From Arthrobacter sp. S41 (GTDB taxonomy: Bacteria > Actinomycetota > Actinomycetes > Actinomycetales > Micrococcaceae): DNA of 64,000 nucleotides. Below are positions 29,301-39,416 of the stretch, piece by piece (position 1 is the first letter of the stretch; each line of letters begins with the position of its first letter). The DNA is taken from positions 1,302,001 through 1,366,000 of the forward strand of contig NZ_SIHY01000001.1 of NCBI RefSeq assembly GCF_004320535.1, written 5' to 3'. The position numbers and the translations under genes are program-made. Below the pieces are notes generated by a model, which worked only from the letters and a program-made list of their open reading frames with translations, had not been told where the DNA came from and made no database searches.

Positions 29301-30119
29301 GTAGTAAAGCATTCCGCGCTGCAACATCGCAGCTCCAGCCATGGAGGTGCTGACCAGAATGAGTACGGCTACCCATGCCAAGACTCGAGACTTGAATCTA
29401 ATCGTTGCGTAGCCAACCGCCAGTGTCGAGATTGCAGAGAAGACAAACCAGATCACCGGGCCGGGCACATCGAGGGTGTTGTAGGTAGCGATGCCACCCA
29501 GTGGCAGCAGCGCCATGCCGGTACCGGCAAAGGCAGCGCCTGCCGGCTTCAATGACGATTTGAATGCGTGAGTGAGCAGTCCACCAACGTAGAACACTGT
29601 AGCCAGTAAGAACAGACCAACCAGCTTGAGTACTGGGGGCAAGGCGAAGCTGAGGAATAGTGCGCCAGCGGCAACGATCATCAGGGCGGCTACATACAAG
29701 GTGATATTGATATTGCGCAGTTCGCGCTCACGCTTGGTTAGTACCTTGACCGGTTTGGCTACAACAATGGGGCCAGCGGGAATCTTCTCTTGTGGTCTTG
29801 CGCCGATGGGCTGCCGTGTCAGATACGGCTGGCCTACCCCGGGAGCTACTGGCTGCGCATAGGAAGTATTGGTTGGTGGGGATAGCTGCGGAGTTGATCC
29901 ATACAGCGGGGCCACGGCAGTACCTGGCGGCGCCTGCCCTTGATCAGCAAGAGTTGAGTTGCGCAGAAATTCTTGGGCCGCTTCATAGCCTTGTTGCCAG
30001 GCTTCGCGCAGTTGCGCGGAGCCGACGTTGTCTTCTTCGGCTTTACTGCGTCCACGCTTTTGCCCAAGAACGAAGGCTAGAACGATGAGCAAAATCGCCA
30101 ACAACGTTGAACCGACCAT
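26361..30119 (-). CDS. Giant polytopic membrane protein of unknown function
   Basis: 1,252 residues from the ATG at 30119, chosen because AGGGGAG lies eight bases upstream; a GTG nine bases earlier is the alternative. One N-terminal hydrophobic segment (residues 1-20) is followed by a Lys/Arg stretch (GQKRGRSKAE). A Pro/Gln-rich cytosolic linker runs to about residue 130. An almost unbroken series of hydrophobic segments follows, some 35 or more by eye, ending in a Pro-rich acidic tail. No catalytic motif, ATPase or transporter signature was recognised. Similar very long many-pass proteins occur in actinobacteria as uncharacterised membrane proteins. It sits between tuf and rpsJ, which are adjacent in many relatives. 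Confidence 0.85.
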   Translation of the reverse strand: MVGSTLLAILLIVLAFVLGQKRGRSKAEEDNVGSAQLREAWQQGYEAAQEFLRNSTLADQGQAPPGTAVAPLYGSTPQLSPPTNTSYAQPVAPGVGQPYLTRQPIGARPQEKIPAGPIVVAKPVKVLTKRERELRNINITLYVAALMIVAAGALFLSFALPPVLKLVGLFLLATVFYVGGLLTHAFKSSLKPAGAAFAGTGMALLPLGGIATYNTLDVPGPVIWFVFSAISTLAVGYATIRFKSRVLAWVAVLILVSTSMAGAAMLQRGMLYYLLFLLALSVLLLLLAVFSDRVRNSAFYTALSSTAQLLPALVGLLALVLLPELSSRDYLWIFFLLTGQLLLSVKLLSQFRLYRLYAARLSFMLMLVAACDYAGFTGSVAAITVAVALVIQGVLVLRYVASYRQRLGISATHVRYERGALWALALVAAALSYFLTGTEGTTGWISYVAIPLLMTATIFGVMKRSRVETLALPGFALIPILDLAEHFWRPLPSLALGILALSVIRSSSHHGWNVLRSYARWVLLLSLGGALGGTLWETTGKRSDLALMLSVGVGLTLVALGYWVLATFATTRGEPSVKDDSHRLIRLGGSALVVAMTLVAWRITGVSHEAQAQLVGISSVSWFTTILLLTAMVTAVSGWWLAGKTAQQTRLNDSIRGAASLMLLLTYSLSFNRANWYLALVVGTIGLLFFLLSLRQEQRLSWKIRNATFSQVLFSTMVWWFVDVHQFDIHGRYALLLLSLVVPQLLRLVRNALKTKVLSQELQWIATGLLILEPVSLFVYMYGVPDPDRGALLLAALLWAVHGATAYWAQHQLAVARQLYMLPTILGVTLLVCIPAMALGQNTGWIRSSWWTKDVASVLLLLLVLVATLAEWRLRTKKNFSIATGVGIFVPAMTVALWQLGTWFEVLALLLVAVVLVLFVVTRRSAWYAIAAGVTITYLGIRAVKLLRDRSGANALEAMDRVWVLLAVALVFYLLATAHGRWAQPVPAYPEANYRSDNAVGGAARLYFAQMMVAGFSAGLIAHSKTDGAFSVIGGAALILAVATATYIFELPEKFRPYMPDALFVLAALLGLSSYAFLESVPQASTVCLYLCAIAVVLVIWRNLRVDRQLERIYLISAATAASLSLIFSLMDANPVVQILALIFFAALVAWSLKQGDKLLIWWGAIAMTVAVLWFLRELAFLWLVIIGLGLIVAAVFKLVKVDKANNPSMPEPTAPPQQPAGAAPTQTGLPWMRAAQEDDVRQDPTVKDPEE

Positions 30120-30209
30120 TATCGCCACTCCCCTAGTGATGATCCATTATGCTCACCAATTACACCAGCTTATTGAAATAATCGCTAGCGCAAAACCTTG
30201 GGGACACAA

Positions 30210-30244
30210 AAATCCCCCAGCACCGTAACAGTGCTGGGGGATTT
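30210..30244 (-). terminator. Rho-independent terminator after tuf
   Basis: A 14-bp stem (30210-30223 with 30231-30244). In the minus-strand RNA it is followed by a U-rich end (GGGGGAUUUUUGUG). It closes the str operon. Confidence 0.9.
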
Positions 30245-30278
30245 CTCAGATCCGAGGATCTAAATCATCAAGTAGAGA

Positions 30279-31469
30279 CTACTTGGTGATTGCGGTGACC
30301 TTGCCCGAACCAACGGTGCGGCCGCCTTCACGAATAGCGAAGCCGAGGCCTTCCTCCATAGCGATTGGCTGAATCAGCTCAACCGACATTTCGGTGTTGT
30401 CGCCAGGCATAACCATTTCGGTACCCTCTGGAAGAGTGATAACGCCGGTTACGTCGGTGGTGCGGAAGTAGAACTGCGGACGGTAGTTCGAGTAGAACGG
30501 GTTGTGACGTCCGCCTTCGTCCTTCGACAGGATGTAGACGTTTGCATCGAAGTTGGTGTGTGGGGTGATCGAGCCTGGAGCTACGATAACCTGGCCACGC
30601 TCAACATCGTCGCGCTTCAGACCGCGAAGCAGCAGGCCACAGTTCTCGCCAGCCCATGCTTCGTCAAGCTGCTTGTGGAACATCTCGATACCGGTAACGG
30701 TGGTCTTCTGCACTGGGCGGATACCAACGATCTCAACTTCCGAGTTGAGAGCAAGGGTGCCACGCTCGGCGCGACCGGTTACTACGGTACCGCGACCGGT
30801 GATGGTGAAGACGTCCTCGATAGGCATCAAGAATGGCTTGTCACGGTCACGTACTGGATCTGGGATGTAGCTGTCAACAGCGTCCATCAGTTCCTCAACA
30901 GCTGCAACCCACTTCTCGTCGCCTTCCAGAGCCTTCAGGCCGGAAACGCGTACAACTGGTGCGTCGTCGCCATCGAAGCCCTGGGAGGAAAGAAGTTCGC
31001 GAACTTCCATCTCCACGAGCTCGAGAAGCTCTTCGTCATCAACCATGTCCGACTTGTTCAGTGCAACCATCAAGGTTGGAACACCAACCTGGCGGGCCAG
31101 CAGAACGTGCTCGCGGGTCTGAGCCATTGGACCATCGGTAGCAGCAACCACGAGGATTGCGCCGTCCATCTGAGCAGCACCGGTGATCATGTTCTTGACA
31201 TAGTCAGCGTGGCCTGGAGCGTCAACGTGTGCGTAGTGACGCTTCTCGGTCTGGTACTCGATGTGCGAGATATTGATAGTAATACCGCGCTGGCGCTCTT
31301 CTGGAGCCGAGTCGATGTTAGCGAAGTCGCGCTTTTCGTTCAGGTCTGGGTACTTGTCAGCCAGAACCTTGGAGATAGCTGCCGTCAGAGTGGTCTTACC
31401 GTGGTCAACGTGACCGATGGTACCAATGTTGACGTGCGGCTTGTTGCGCTCGAACTTTGCCTTTGCCAC
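30279..31469 (-). CDS. tuf: Elongation factor Tu
   Basis: A 396-residue GTPase that delivers aminoacyl-tRNA to the ribosome. G1 GHVDHGKTT (about residues 19-27), G3 DAPGHADY, G4 NKSD and the switch [13 protein letters not shown] are present, followed by domains 2 and 3. The GTG start follows AGGAGGAA. It follows fusA by 240 bases; a TAGACT box at 31537-31542 on the minus strand could be an extra promoter, with a weak -35. It is the only tuf in the window. Confidence 0.98.
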   Translation of the reverse strand: MAKAKFERNKPHVNIGTIGHVDHGKTTLTAAISKVLADKYPDLNEKRDFANIDSAPEERQRGITINISHIEYQTEKRHYAHVDAPGHADYVKNMITGAAQMDGAILVVAATDGPMAQTREHVLLARQVGVPTLMVALNKSDMVDDEELLELVEMEVRELLSSQGFDGDDAPVVRVSGLKALEGDEKWVAAVEELMDAVDSYIPDPVRDRDKPFLMPIEDVFTITGRGTVVTGRAERGTLALNSEVEIVGIRPVQKTTVTGIEMFHKQLDEAWAGENCGLLLRGLKRDDVERGQVIVAPGSITPHTNFDANVYILSKDEGGRHNPFYSNYRPQFYFRTTDVTGVITLPEGTEMVMPGDNTEMSVELIQPIAMEEGLGFAIREGGRTVGSGKVTAITK

Positions 31470-31709
31470 AAGTTCCTCCTAGAAACATTTACAGAAGACT
31501 TTTTTCGTCTGCGCGGTTCGCAAACGAACTTCAATTAGTCTACTGGGGGCGTGGATAATTATGGAAATTTCGGTCCTCTGCGGGCCCTGCATGTGATGCA
31601 AATCCCTCGTTGGCCGTTTGCGGGGCCGGCCTCAATGGCGTTGAAACCGGCTCCGCGATCGGCCACTTCCCCACATGGGGGTCACGGCCAAGTTTGGTTC
31701 CGAAGCGAA

Positions 31710-33824
31710 TTATTCGCCGCGGGACTTCTGAACGATCTCGTCGGCAACTGCCTTCGGGACCTCAGAGTAGCTGTCGAAGGTCATCGAGTAAACTGCACGA
31801 CCCTGAGTCTTGGAACGCAGGTCACCAATGTAACCGAACATTTCAGACAGTGGGACGCCAGCCTTGATGACCTTGACGCCTGCAGCGTCGGACATCTCGG
31901 TGATCGAACCACGGCGGGAGTTGAGGTCGCCGATAACGTCGCCCATGTACTCTTCCGGGGTACGAACTTCAACGCTCATCAGTGGTTCAAGCAATACAGG
32001 GTTAGCGCGGCGTGCGCCTTCCTTGAATACCTGTGAACCAGCGATCTTGAACGCCATTTCCGAGGAGTCAACATCGTGGTATGCACCATCGATGAGGGTA
32101 GCCTTCACACCAACCAGTGGGTAGCCAGCCAGGATGCCGTACTGCATTGCTTCCTGGATGCCCTGGTCCACGGATGGGATGTATTCACGAGGAACACGGC
32201 CGCCGGTGACGCCATTCTTGAACTCGTAGGTTACGCCGTCAACAACTTCCAGAGGCTCGAACGAGACCTGGACCTTTGCGAACTGACCCGAACCACCGGT
32301 CTGCTTCTTGTGGGTGAAGTCAACCTTCTCCACAGCCTTCTTGATGGTTTCGCGGTATGCAACCTGTGGCTTACCAACGTTTGCTTCCACGCGGAATTCG
32401 CGCTTCATGCGGTCAACCAAGATGTCGAGGTGAAGCTCGCCCATGCCGCCGATTTCGGTCTGGCCGGTGTCTTCGTTCAACGAAACGGTGAAGGTTGGAT
32501 CTTCTGCAGACAGCTTCTGAATAGCGGTCGACAGCTTTTCCTGGTCACCCTTGGTCTTTGGTTCGATAGCAACGAAGATCACTGGAGCTGGGAAGCTCAT
32601 CGACTCAAGAACGATTGGGTTTGCTGGATCACAAAGGGTATCACCGGTGGTGGTATCCTTCAGGCCGATCACTGCGTAGATGTGACCTGCGTGGATCTCG
32701 TCAACCGGATTCTCCTTGTTGGAGTGCATCTGGAAGAGCTTGCCAACGCGTTCCTTCTTCTGCTTGGTGGAGTTCAGCAGCTGTGCGCCGGCCTCGACCT
32801 TACCGGAGTAAACGCGGATGAAGTTGAGCTGACCGAAGAATGGGTGAGCAGCAATCTTGAAAGCCAGTGCCGAGAACGGTGCGTCCTCAGAAGGCTCGCG
32901 AGTGAGCTCGATTTCTTCGTTCTTTGGATCGTGACCAACGGTTGCGCCAACATCCATTGGGTTTGGCAGGAAGTCAATCACAGCGTCGAGCATTGGCTGC
33001 ACGCCGCGGTTCTTGAAGGCCGAACCACAGTAGACCGGGTAGATCTCCGAGTTGATAACCATCTTACGAATGCCGGCCTTGAGCTCATCAATGCTGATCT
33101 CTTCGCCTTCAAGGAACTTCTCCATGAGCTCATCCGAGCCCTCAGCGACGTCCTCTACCAGCTTTGCGCGGTATTCCTCAGCCTTTTCCTGCAGTTCAGC
33201 AGGAATTTCGCGAGTTTCGTAAGCTGCACCCATGGTGACATCGCCCTTGGCGTCGCCTTCCCAAACGAATGCCTTCATGGTCATCAAGTCGACCACGCCG
33301 GTGAAATCGTTCTCGGAACCGATTGGAAGCTGCATAACCAATGGCTTTGCACCCAAACGCTTGATGATGGTGTCTACGGTGAAGTAGAAGTCAGCACCCA
33401 GCTTATCCATCTTGTTCACGAAGCAGATACGTGGAACGTTGTACTTGTCAGCCTGACGCCATACGGTCTCAGACTGAGGCTCAACGCCTTCCTTGCCATC
33501 GAACACGGCAACGGCGCCATCGAGCACGCGAAGCGAGCGCTCCACCTCAACGGTGAAGTCAACGTGGCCAGGGGTGTCGATGATGTTGATCTGGTTCTTG
33601 TTCCAGAAGCAAGTAACGGCCGCGGAGGTAATGGTGATACCGCGTTCCTTTTCCTGCTCCATCCAGTCGGTGGTCGACGCACCATCGTGGGTCTCACCGA
33701 GCTTGTGGTTCACACCCGTGTAGAAAAGGATGCGCTCAGTAGTAGTGGTCTTACCGGCATCGATGTGGGCCATGATGCCGATATTGCGGACCTTGTTCAG
33801 GTCAGTAAGCACGTCCTGTGCCAC
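31710..33824 (-). CDS. fusA: Elongation factor G
   Basis: A 704-residue translocase GTPase. G1 [14 protein letters not shown]3 DTPGHVDFT and G4 [10 protein letters not shown] are visible, and the domain [25 protein letters not shown] loop is intact. Domains I-V are complete and of normal length. The start is a GTG at 33824. It is part of rpsL-rpsG-fusA-tuf. Confidence 0.98.
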   Translation of the reverse strand: MAQDVLTDLNKVRNIGIMAHIDAGKTTTTERILFYTGVNHKLGETHDGASTTDWMEQEKERGITITSAAVTCFWNKNQINIIDTPGHVDFTVEVERSLRVLDGAVAVFDGKEGVEPQSETVWRQADKYNVPRICFVNKMDKLGADFYFTVDTIIKRLGAKPLVMQLPIGSENDFTGVVDLMTMKAFVWEGDAKGDVTMGAAYETREIPAELQEKAEEYRAKLVEDVAEGSDELMEKFLEGEEISIDELKAGIRKMVINSEIYPVYCGSAFKNRGVQPMLDAVIDFLPNPMDVGATVGHDPKNEEIELTREPSEDAPFSALAFKIAAHPFFGQLNFIRVYSGKVEAGAQLLNSTKQKKERVGKLFQMHSNKENPVDEIHAGHIYAVIGLKDTTTGDTLCDPANPIVLESMSFPAPVIFVAIEPKTKGDQEKLSTAIQKLSAEDPTFTVSLNEDTGQTEIGGMGELHLDILVDRMKREFRVEANVGKPQVAYRETIKKAVEKVDFTHKKQTGGSGQFAKVQVSFEPLEVVDGVTYEFKNGVTGGRVPREYIPSVDQGIQEAMQYGILAGYPLVGVKATLIDGAYHDVDSSEMAFKIAGSQVFKEGARRANPVLLEPLMSVEVRTPEEYMGDVIGDLNSRRGSITEMSDAAGVKVIKAGVPLSEMFGYIGDLRSKTQGRAVYSMTFDSYSEVPKAVADEIVQKSRGE

Positions 33825-33893
33825 GTTGTCTCCCTAAAAGGTGAGGCCGGAGTTGCTGGGCATCGGTTGATGCCCAGCTCATCCGAACAGTTC

Positions 33894-34364
33894 TTACCAG
33901 CGGTAGTGTGCGAAGGCCTTGTTAGACTCGGCCATCTTGTGAGTGTCTTCGCGACGCTTCACAGCGGCACCCAGACCGTTCGATGCATCCAAGATCTCGT
34001 TCATCAAACGTTCGATCATGGTTTTCTCGCGGCGAGCCTTCGAGTAGCCAACCAACCAGCGCAAAGCTAGTGCGGTTGCGCGTCCTGGCTTAACCTCAAC
34101 AGGAACCTGGTAGGTCGCGCCACCGACGCGGCGTGAACGAACCTCAAGGGCTGGGCGGATGTTATCCATAGCCTTCTTGAGAGTCGTAACAGCGTCAGTA
34201 CCGGACTTTGCAGCGGCACCTTCGAGTGCACCGTAAACAATGCGCTCTGCAGTGGACTTCTTGCCATCTACGAGAACCTTGTTGATCAGCTGGGTGACCA
34301 ATGGGGATTCGAAGACTGGATCAGAAACTAGTGGGCGCTTTGGCGCCGGACCCTTACGAGGCAT
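33894..34364 (-). CDS. rpsG: Ribosomal protein S7 (uS7)
   Basis: A 156-residue protein that nucleates 30S head assembly. [18 protein letters not shown], the [12 protein letters not shown] helix and the [26 protein letters not shown] beta-hairpin at the E site are canonical. It overlaps rpsL by one base. Confidence 0.98.
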   Translation of the reverse strand: MPRKGPAPKRPLVSDPVFESPLVTQLINKVLVDGKKSTAERIVYGALEGAAAKSGTDAVTTLKKAMDNIRPALEVRSRRVGGATYQVPVEVKPGRATALALRWLVGYSKARREKTMIERLMNEILDASNGLGAAVKRREDTHKMAESNKAFAHYRW

Positions 34365-34738
34365 TACTTACCATCCTTCTTTGCACCGTAGCGGGAACGA
34401 GCCTGCTTACGATCCTTAACACCCTGGGTATCCAGAGCACCACGTACAATCTTGTAACGAACACCTGGAAGGTCCTTTACACGACCACCGCGAACGAGCA
34501 CGATGGAGTGTTCCTGCAGGTTGTGTCCGACACCAGGAATGTAAGCGGTAACTTCGATACCACCGGCAAGGCGCACACGTGCGACCTTACGCAGAGCCGA
34601 GTTAGGCTTCTTCGGGGTGGTGGTGTACACACGGGTGCATACGCCACGGCGCATTGGGTTGCCCTTTAGGGCAGGGGCCTTGGTCTTGACGACCTTAGGC
34701 GAGCGGCCCTTACGGACCAGCTGCTGAATAGTAGGCAC
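34364..34738 (-). CDS. rpsL: Ribosomal protein S12 (uS12)
   Basis: A 124-residue decoding-centre protein. [19 protein letters not shown] and [25 protein letters not shown] are intact. Both lysines at which streptomycin-resistance mutations commonly arise (43 and 88 in E. coli numbering) are wild type. It is the first gene of the str operon, behind a long upstream region. Confidence 0.98.
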   Translation of the reverse strand: MPTIQQLVRKGRSPKVVKTKAPALKGNPMRRGVCTRVYTTTPKKPNSALRKVARVRLAGGIEVTAYIPGVGHNLQEHSIVLVRGGRVKDLPGVRYKIVRGALDTQGVKDRKQARSRYGAKKDGK

Positions 34739-35192
34739 TTTCGTGTCCTTCCATTGTCTAAGTTTGTCGGCACCACGTCATAAGCACTGTTGCCTAGAAG
34801 AGTTTCGGTGCTTGGTTCATGGAGCTAGCTGCTTGCTTTACCGCTCAACTAGAATCTAAAAGTCCCTAGGCGTGCGAAAGTGTGGCATTCGTTGCGCAAC
34901 CTACCCGCAACCCGGACTGAGTCCATTTTGCCACACATAAAACAATTGATTTCAGTCTAGCATTAATCCGCTGTCCCACCATGTCCAGTAACCGAGATCA
35001 CCCGTGACCACCGGTTAGTCCATGGAGCAACAAGGAAGATACCAACATTCCCTTGACTCAAATTCAGGCTAACAAGTAGCCCTGAATAACAGCTGAACAG
35101 CGGTAGACACACACGTGGCGACAGACTGAATCTCTAGGAACGGCACCGAAACCCCGGATTGGCGCGGATCCCTGCGGAGATCAGTGATTCTA

Positions 35193-35206
35193 GTTGAATA
35201 TTCAAC
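35193..35206. promoter_or_regulatory. 14-bp perfect palindrome GTTGAATATTCAAC
   Basis: An isolated perfect palindrome in the rpoC-rpsL gap. On the minus strand it runs directly into TAGAAT, a good -10-like hexamer, so it could be an operator over a promoter for the str operon. The symmetry is seen; the role is inference. Confidence 0.4.
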
Positions 35207-35357
35207 CAGTAGTATTCACAACTAGTTTCTGTTTTCTTTCAGCAAGTCTGGCCCATCAGCAGCTAAGTCCTCCACTCCCCCAATCGCCTACGCTGCTGTA
35301 GGCGCAAACGTATCTGCAGGCTCACATCCAGCCGCATCAGGATTGCCTTGTTAAACG

Positions 35358-35397
35358 CCCAACGCCTGCCCACTTTTTCAAGTGGGCAGGCGTTGGG
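35358..35397 (-). terminator. Terminator after rpoC
   Basis: A perfect 18-bp stem with a four-base loop (35358-35375 with 35380-35397), 31 bases past the rpoC stop. Confidence 0.85.
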
Positions 35398-35427
35398 TCA
35401 ACTACCTAGCGGTGTCGTTCTTCCGGT

Positions 35428-38400
35428 TTAGCGGAAATCCGATCCGTGGTCGTAGTCGTCCATCGAGATGGCACGGAATTCAGGCGAAAGCCCACCTTCC
35501 AGTGCATCGTCGTACAGACCCGAGGAGAAGGCCGAGGTACCGGTGAACAAAGTTGCCTTTGCTTCGTCGGTGGGCTCAACGTTGACCTGGGTGTAGCGAT
35601 CCAGACCGGTACCGGCCGGGATCAGCTTACCGATGATCACGTTTTCCTTCAGACCGCGCAGTGGATCTTCCTTACCTTCCATCGCAGCCTGAGTCAGAAC
35701 GCGGGTGGTTTCCTGGAAGGAAGCAGCCGACAGCCATGAATCGGTGGCAAGCGATGCCTTGGTAATACCCATCATCTCGTCACGGCCGGCAGCTGGACGC
35801 TGACCTTCCGAAACGGCCTTGCGGTTCGCAGCGGTGAAGCGTGAACGGTCAGCCAACTCGCCTGGCAGCAAGTCGGTTTCGCCGGACTCGATCACGGTGA
35901 CGCGACGCAGCATCTGGCGGACGATAACTTCCACGTGCTTATCGTGGATGCCTACACCCTGGGACTGGTACACGTCCTGAACCTCACGGACCAGGAACTT
36001 CTGTGCTTCACGTGGGCCGAGGACTCGAAGAACCTGCTTCGGATCCAAGGTACCGGAAGTGAGCTGAGTACCGGCAACGATGTTCTGGCCATCTTCAACC
36101 AACAGGCGAGCACGACGCAGAACCGGGTAGGCCTGCTTCTCATCGCCGTTGTCTGGAGTAACCACAACGCGCAGCTGCTTCTCGTCGTCCTCGATCGATA
36201 CACGACCGGTGACCTCGGACATCGGAGCCACACCCTTAGGGGTACGAGCTTCGAACAATTCCTGAATACGAGGCAGACCCTGGGTGATATCGTCAGCCGA
36301 TGCCACACCACCGGTGTGGAAGGTACGCATGGTCAGCTGGGTACCAGGCTCACCGATGGACTGTGCAGCGATAATGCCAACAGCCTCACCAATGTCCACG
36401 GTCTTGCCGCTGGCCAGCGAACGGCCGTAGCACAGTGCACAGGTTCCAACAGCCGAATCGCAAGTCAGTACGGAGCGAACGCGGATTTCGTCCACGCCTG
36501 CGCTGTACAACTCGTCGATCAGTACGTCGCCTACGTCCGAACCGGCGGTAGCCAATACGGTGCCTTCAGCGTTCTTCACGTCTGCAGCCAACGTACGGGT
36601 GTAAGCCGAGTTCTCTACGGTTTCGTGCTTGACGCGGATGCCAGCTGAGCTATCAGCAATGGCAACGGTCAAACCGCGCTTGGTACCGCAGTCCTCTTCG
36701 CGGACGATAACGTCCTGCGAAACGTCAACCAGACGACGGGTCAAGTAACCCGAGTTTGCGGTCTTCAGTGCGGTATCAGCCAGACCCTTACGGGCACCGT
36801 GAGTTGCAATGAAGTACTCCAAAACCGACAGGCCTTCACGGTAGGAAGACTTAATCGGGCGAGGAATAATTTCACCCTTAGGGTTAGACACCAGACCACG
36901 AATACCGGCAATCTGACGCAATTGCAGGTAGTTACCACGAGCCTTGGAAGTCACCATTCGGTTAATGGTGTTCAACTCTTCCATGCCGTTCTTCATGGCC
37001 TCAGCAACCTCATCGGTAGCCTTGGTCCAAATGTCGATCAGGTCCTGACGACGTTCGGTATCTGCAATCAGACCCTTGTCGTAAGAAGCCTGAACCTTGG
37101 CGGCCTTTTCCTCGTAAGGTGCGAGGATGGCTGCCTTGTCCATGTTGGAGGTAATGTCCGAGATAGCAACGGTAACGCCAGAGCGGGTAGCCCAGTAGAA
37201 ACCAGCATCCTTGAGGTTATCCAAGGTAGCTGCTGCGATGACCTTAGGATAGCGCTCTGCCAGATCGTTAACGATCTCCGAGAGTGCATCCTTGCCGGCT
37301 ACGCGAGCAACCCATGGGTAATCCGCAGGCAGGGTGTCGTTGAACAGAACCTGACCCAGCGAGGTCTCCAACAGTGCATCGGTACCTGGCTCCCAACCTT
37401 CTGGAGCAGGCTGCTCTTCAGAAGGAACGAAGTCTGGAACGCGAACGCGGATTGGTGCGTTCAGGTGCAGCTCGCCACGATCCTTGGCCATGATGGCCTC
37501 GGAGATGGTGGCGAACACACGACCGGCGCCAACTTCGTCAGCACGCTTGGTGGTCAAGTGGTGCAGACCGATGATCATATCCTGCGAAGGCAATGCCACT
37601 GGACGGCCATCGGAAGGCTTCAAGATGTTGTGCGAGGACAGCATCAAGATGCGTGCTTCAGCCTGAGCTTCTGGGCTCAATGGCAGGTGAACTGCCATCT
37701 GGTCACCGTCGAAGTCAGCGTTGAATGCGCCACAAACCAATGGGTGCAGCTGCAGTGCCTTACCTTCAACCAGCTGTGGTTCGAAGGCCTGGATACCCAA
37801 ACGGTGCAGGGTTGGTGCACGGTTAAGCAATACCGGGTGCTCGGTGATGATCTCTTCAAGAACATCCCAAACCTGTGGACGGTAACGCTCGACCATACGC
37901 TTAGCCGACTTGATGTTCTGTGCGTGGTTGAGGTCAACCAGGCGCTTCATCACGAAAGGCTTGAAAAGCTCCAGAGCCATCTGCTTAGGCAGACCACACT
38001 GGTGCAGCTTCAGCTGTGGACCAACAACGATAACCGAACGGCCCGAGTAGTCAACGCGCTTACCCAGAAGGTTCTGACGGAAACGACCCTGCTTACCCTT
38101 GAGCATGTCGCTCAGGGACTTCAGTGGACGGTTACCTGGACCGGTGACCGGACGGCCACGACGGCCGTTGTCGAACAATGAGTCAACAGCTTCCTGCATC
38201 ATGCGCTTTTCGTTATTCACGATGATCTCAGGTGCACCAAGATCAAGCAGACGCTTCAGGCGGTTGTTGCGGTTGATCACACGACGGTAAAGGTCGTTGA
38301 GGTCCGAGGTCGCAAAGCGGCCACCGTCAAGCTGAACCATTGGGCGCAGCTCTGGTGGGATCACTGGAACAGCGTCAAGCACCATGCCACGTGGCGAGTT

Positions 38401-39318
38401 GCCATTGGCGAGGAATGCGTTAACAACCTTCAGTCGCTTCAGTGCACGAGCCTTCTTCTGGCCCTTGCCGTTTTCGATGATGGTCTTCAGCTCTTCAGCT
38501 TCACCGGCGAGGTCGAAGTTTTCCAGACGCTTCTGGATAGCTTCGGCACCCATGGAGCCTTCGAAGAACAGTCCGTACTTTTCACGCATGGTGCGGTACA
38601 GGCCTTCGTCACCCTCAAGGTCAGCGACCTTCAAGGACTTGAAGCGATCCCATACTGCACGCAGGCGCTCAGACTCAGCCTTGGCACGCTTGTCGATCTG
38701 CAGAACAGTCTTCTCGGCCAGGGTGCGAGCCTTGTTCAGCTCGGCGTTCTTCGCGCCTTCGCCTTCCAGGCGCTCAAGCTCTGCTTCCAAGTCAGCTGCA
38801 ACAGCCTTCTTGTCAGCTTCGGCGTTGTTTGCCAGGTTGCGCAGTTCCAGATCGTGCTGGGCCTGCAGGTTAGGCATTTCGGCGTGACGACGGTCTTCGT
38901 TCACAGCGGTGATCATGTAAGCAGCGAAGTAGATGACCTTTTCGAGGTCCTTCGGAGCCAGATCAAGCAGGTAGCCCAAGCGCGATGGAACGCCCTTGAA
39001 GTACCAGATGTGGGTCACTGGAGCAGCAAGCTCGATGTGGCCCATGCGTTCACGACGAACGTTCGCACGGGTCACCTCAACGCCACAACGCTCACAGATG
39101 ATGCCCTTGAAGCGCACGCGCTTGTACTTACCGCAGTAGCATTCCCAGTCACGGGAAGGACCGAAGATCTTTTCGCAGAAAAGACCGTCCTTCTCCGGCT
39201 TCAGGGTGCGGTAGTTAATGGTTTCCGGCTTCTTAACCTCGCCGTAGCTCCATCCACGGATTTCATCCGCGGTGGCAAGGTTGATTCGCATGAGGCCGAA
39301 TGAGGAATCGTTGGACAT
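35428..39318 (-). CDS. rpoC: RNA polymerase beta' subunit
   Basis: A 1,296-residue catalytic subunit. The N-terminal zinc ribbon has Cys60, Cys62, Cys75 and Cys78. The catalytic NADFDGDQM motif holds the Mg-binding Asp residues. The second zinc site is in [14 protein letters not shown], followed by the trigger-loop region and a C-terminal clamp. Length and order match actinobacterial beta'. It lies about 100 bases after rpoB, with no terminator between. Confidence 0.99.
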   Translation of the reverse strand: MSNDSSFGLMRINLATADEIRGWSYGEVKKPETINYRTLKPEKDGLFCEKIFGPSRDWECYCGKYKRVRFKGIICERCGVEVTRANVRRERMGHIELAAPVTHIWYFKGVPSRLGYLLDLAPKDLEKVIYFAAYMITAVNEDRRHAEMPNLQAQHDLELRNLANNAEADKKAVAADLEAELERLEGEGAKNAELNKARTLAEKTVLQIDKRAKAESERLRAVWDRFKSLKVADLEGDEGLYRTMREKYGLFFEGSMGAEAIQKRLENFDLAGEAEELKTIIENGKGQKKARALKRLKVVNAFLANGNSPRGMVLDAVPVIPPELRPMVQLDGGRFATSDLNDLYRRVINRNNRLKRLLDLGAPEIIVNNEKRMMQEAVDSLFDNGRRGRPVTGPGNRPLKSLSDMLKGKQGRFRQNLLGKRVDYSGRSVIVVGPQLKLHQCGLPKQMALELFKPFVMKRLVDLNHAQNIKSAKRMVERYRPQVWDVLEEIITEHPVLLNRAPTLHRLGIQAFEPQLVEGKALQLHPLVCGAFNADFDGDQMAVHLPLSPEAQAEARILMLSSHNILKPSDGRPVALPSQDMIIGLHHLTTKRADEVGAGRVFATISEAIMAKDRGELHLNAPIRVRVPDFVPSEEQPAPEGWEPGTDALLETSLGQVLFNDTLPADYPWVARVAGKDALSEIVNDLAERYPKVIAAATLDNLKDAGFYWATRSGVTVAISDITSNMDKAAILAPYEEKAAKVQASYDKGLIADTERRQDLIDIWTKATDEVAEAMKNGMEELNTINRMVTSKARGNYLQLRQIAGIRGLVSNPKGEIIPRPIKSSYREGLSVLEYFIATHGARKGLADTALKTANSGYLTRRLVDVSQDVIVREEDCGTKRGLTVAIADSSAGIRVKHETVENSAYTRTLAADVKNAEGTVLATAGSDVGDVLIDELYSAGVDEIRVRSVLTCDSAVGTCALCYGRSLASGKTVDIGEAVGIIAAQSIGEPGTQLTMRTFHTGGVASADDITQGLPRIQELFEARTPKGVAPMSEVTGRVSIEDDEKQLRVVVTPDNGDEKQAYPVLRRARLLVEDGQNIVAGTQLTSGTLDPKQVLRVLGPREAQKFLVREVQDVYQSQGVGIHDKHVEVIVRQMLRRVTVIESGETDLLPGELADRSRFTAANRKAVSEGQRPAAGRDEMMGITKASLATDSWLSAASFQETTRVLTQAAMEGKEDPLRGLKENVIIGKLIPAGTGLDRYTQVNVEPTDEAKATLFTGTSAFSSGLYDDALEGGLSPEFRAISMDDYDHGSDFR

Positions 39319-39416
39319 ATGGTCCTTTTCTCTCTTCTATGGTGTCTGAAGTCGATACGAATGAGGGTTGAATTTTCGGCCGCTGCCTGCGGGTTTAGCG
39401 CAGGCAGGGCGTCAAA

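Larger units (their letters stand above)
34739..35427. other. Long intergenic region between rpoC and rpsL
   Basis: 689 bases with no gene. It holds the rpoC terminator (35358-35397) and a 14-bp perfect palindrome at 35193-35206. The str-operon promoter should be here: minus-strand TAGACT near 34955 and TAGATT near 34855 are possible -10 boxes, but no convincing -35 could be assigned. A long leader before rpsL is likely. Confidence 0.5.

Noticed and set aside
30504-31538. 344-codon plus-strand frame antisense to tuf
   Set aside because: Mirrors tuf and runs into its promoter region without a ribosome-binding site.
32076-34070. 664-codon plus-strand frame antisense to fusA and rpsG
   Set aside because: A shadow of fusA codon usage; the composition (many Leu, Val, His, Asn) is typical of antisense translations and no motif is present.
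36799-38181. 460-codon plus-strand frame antisense to rpoC
   Set aside because: A shadow frame of rpoC; no start signal and no protein-family pattern.
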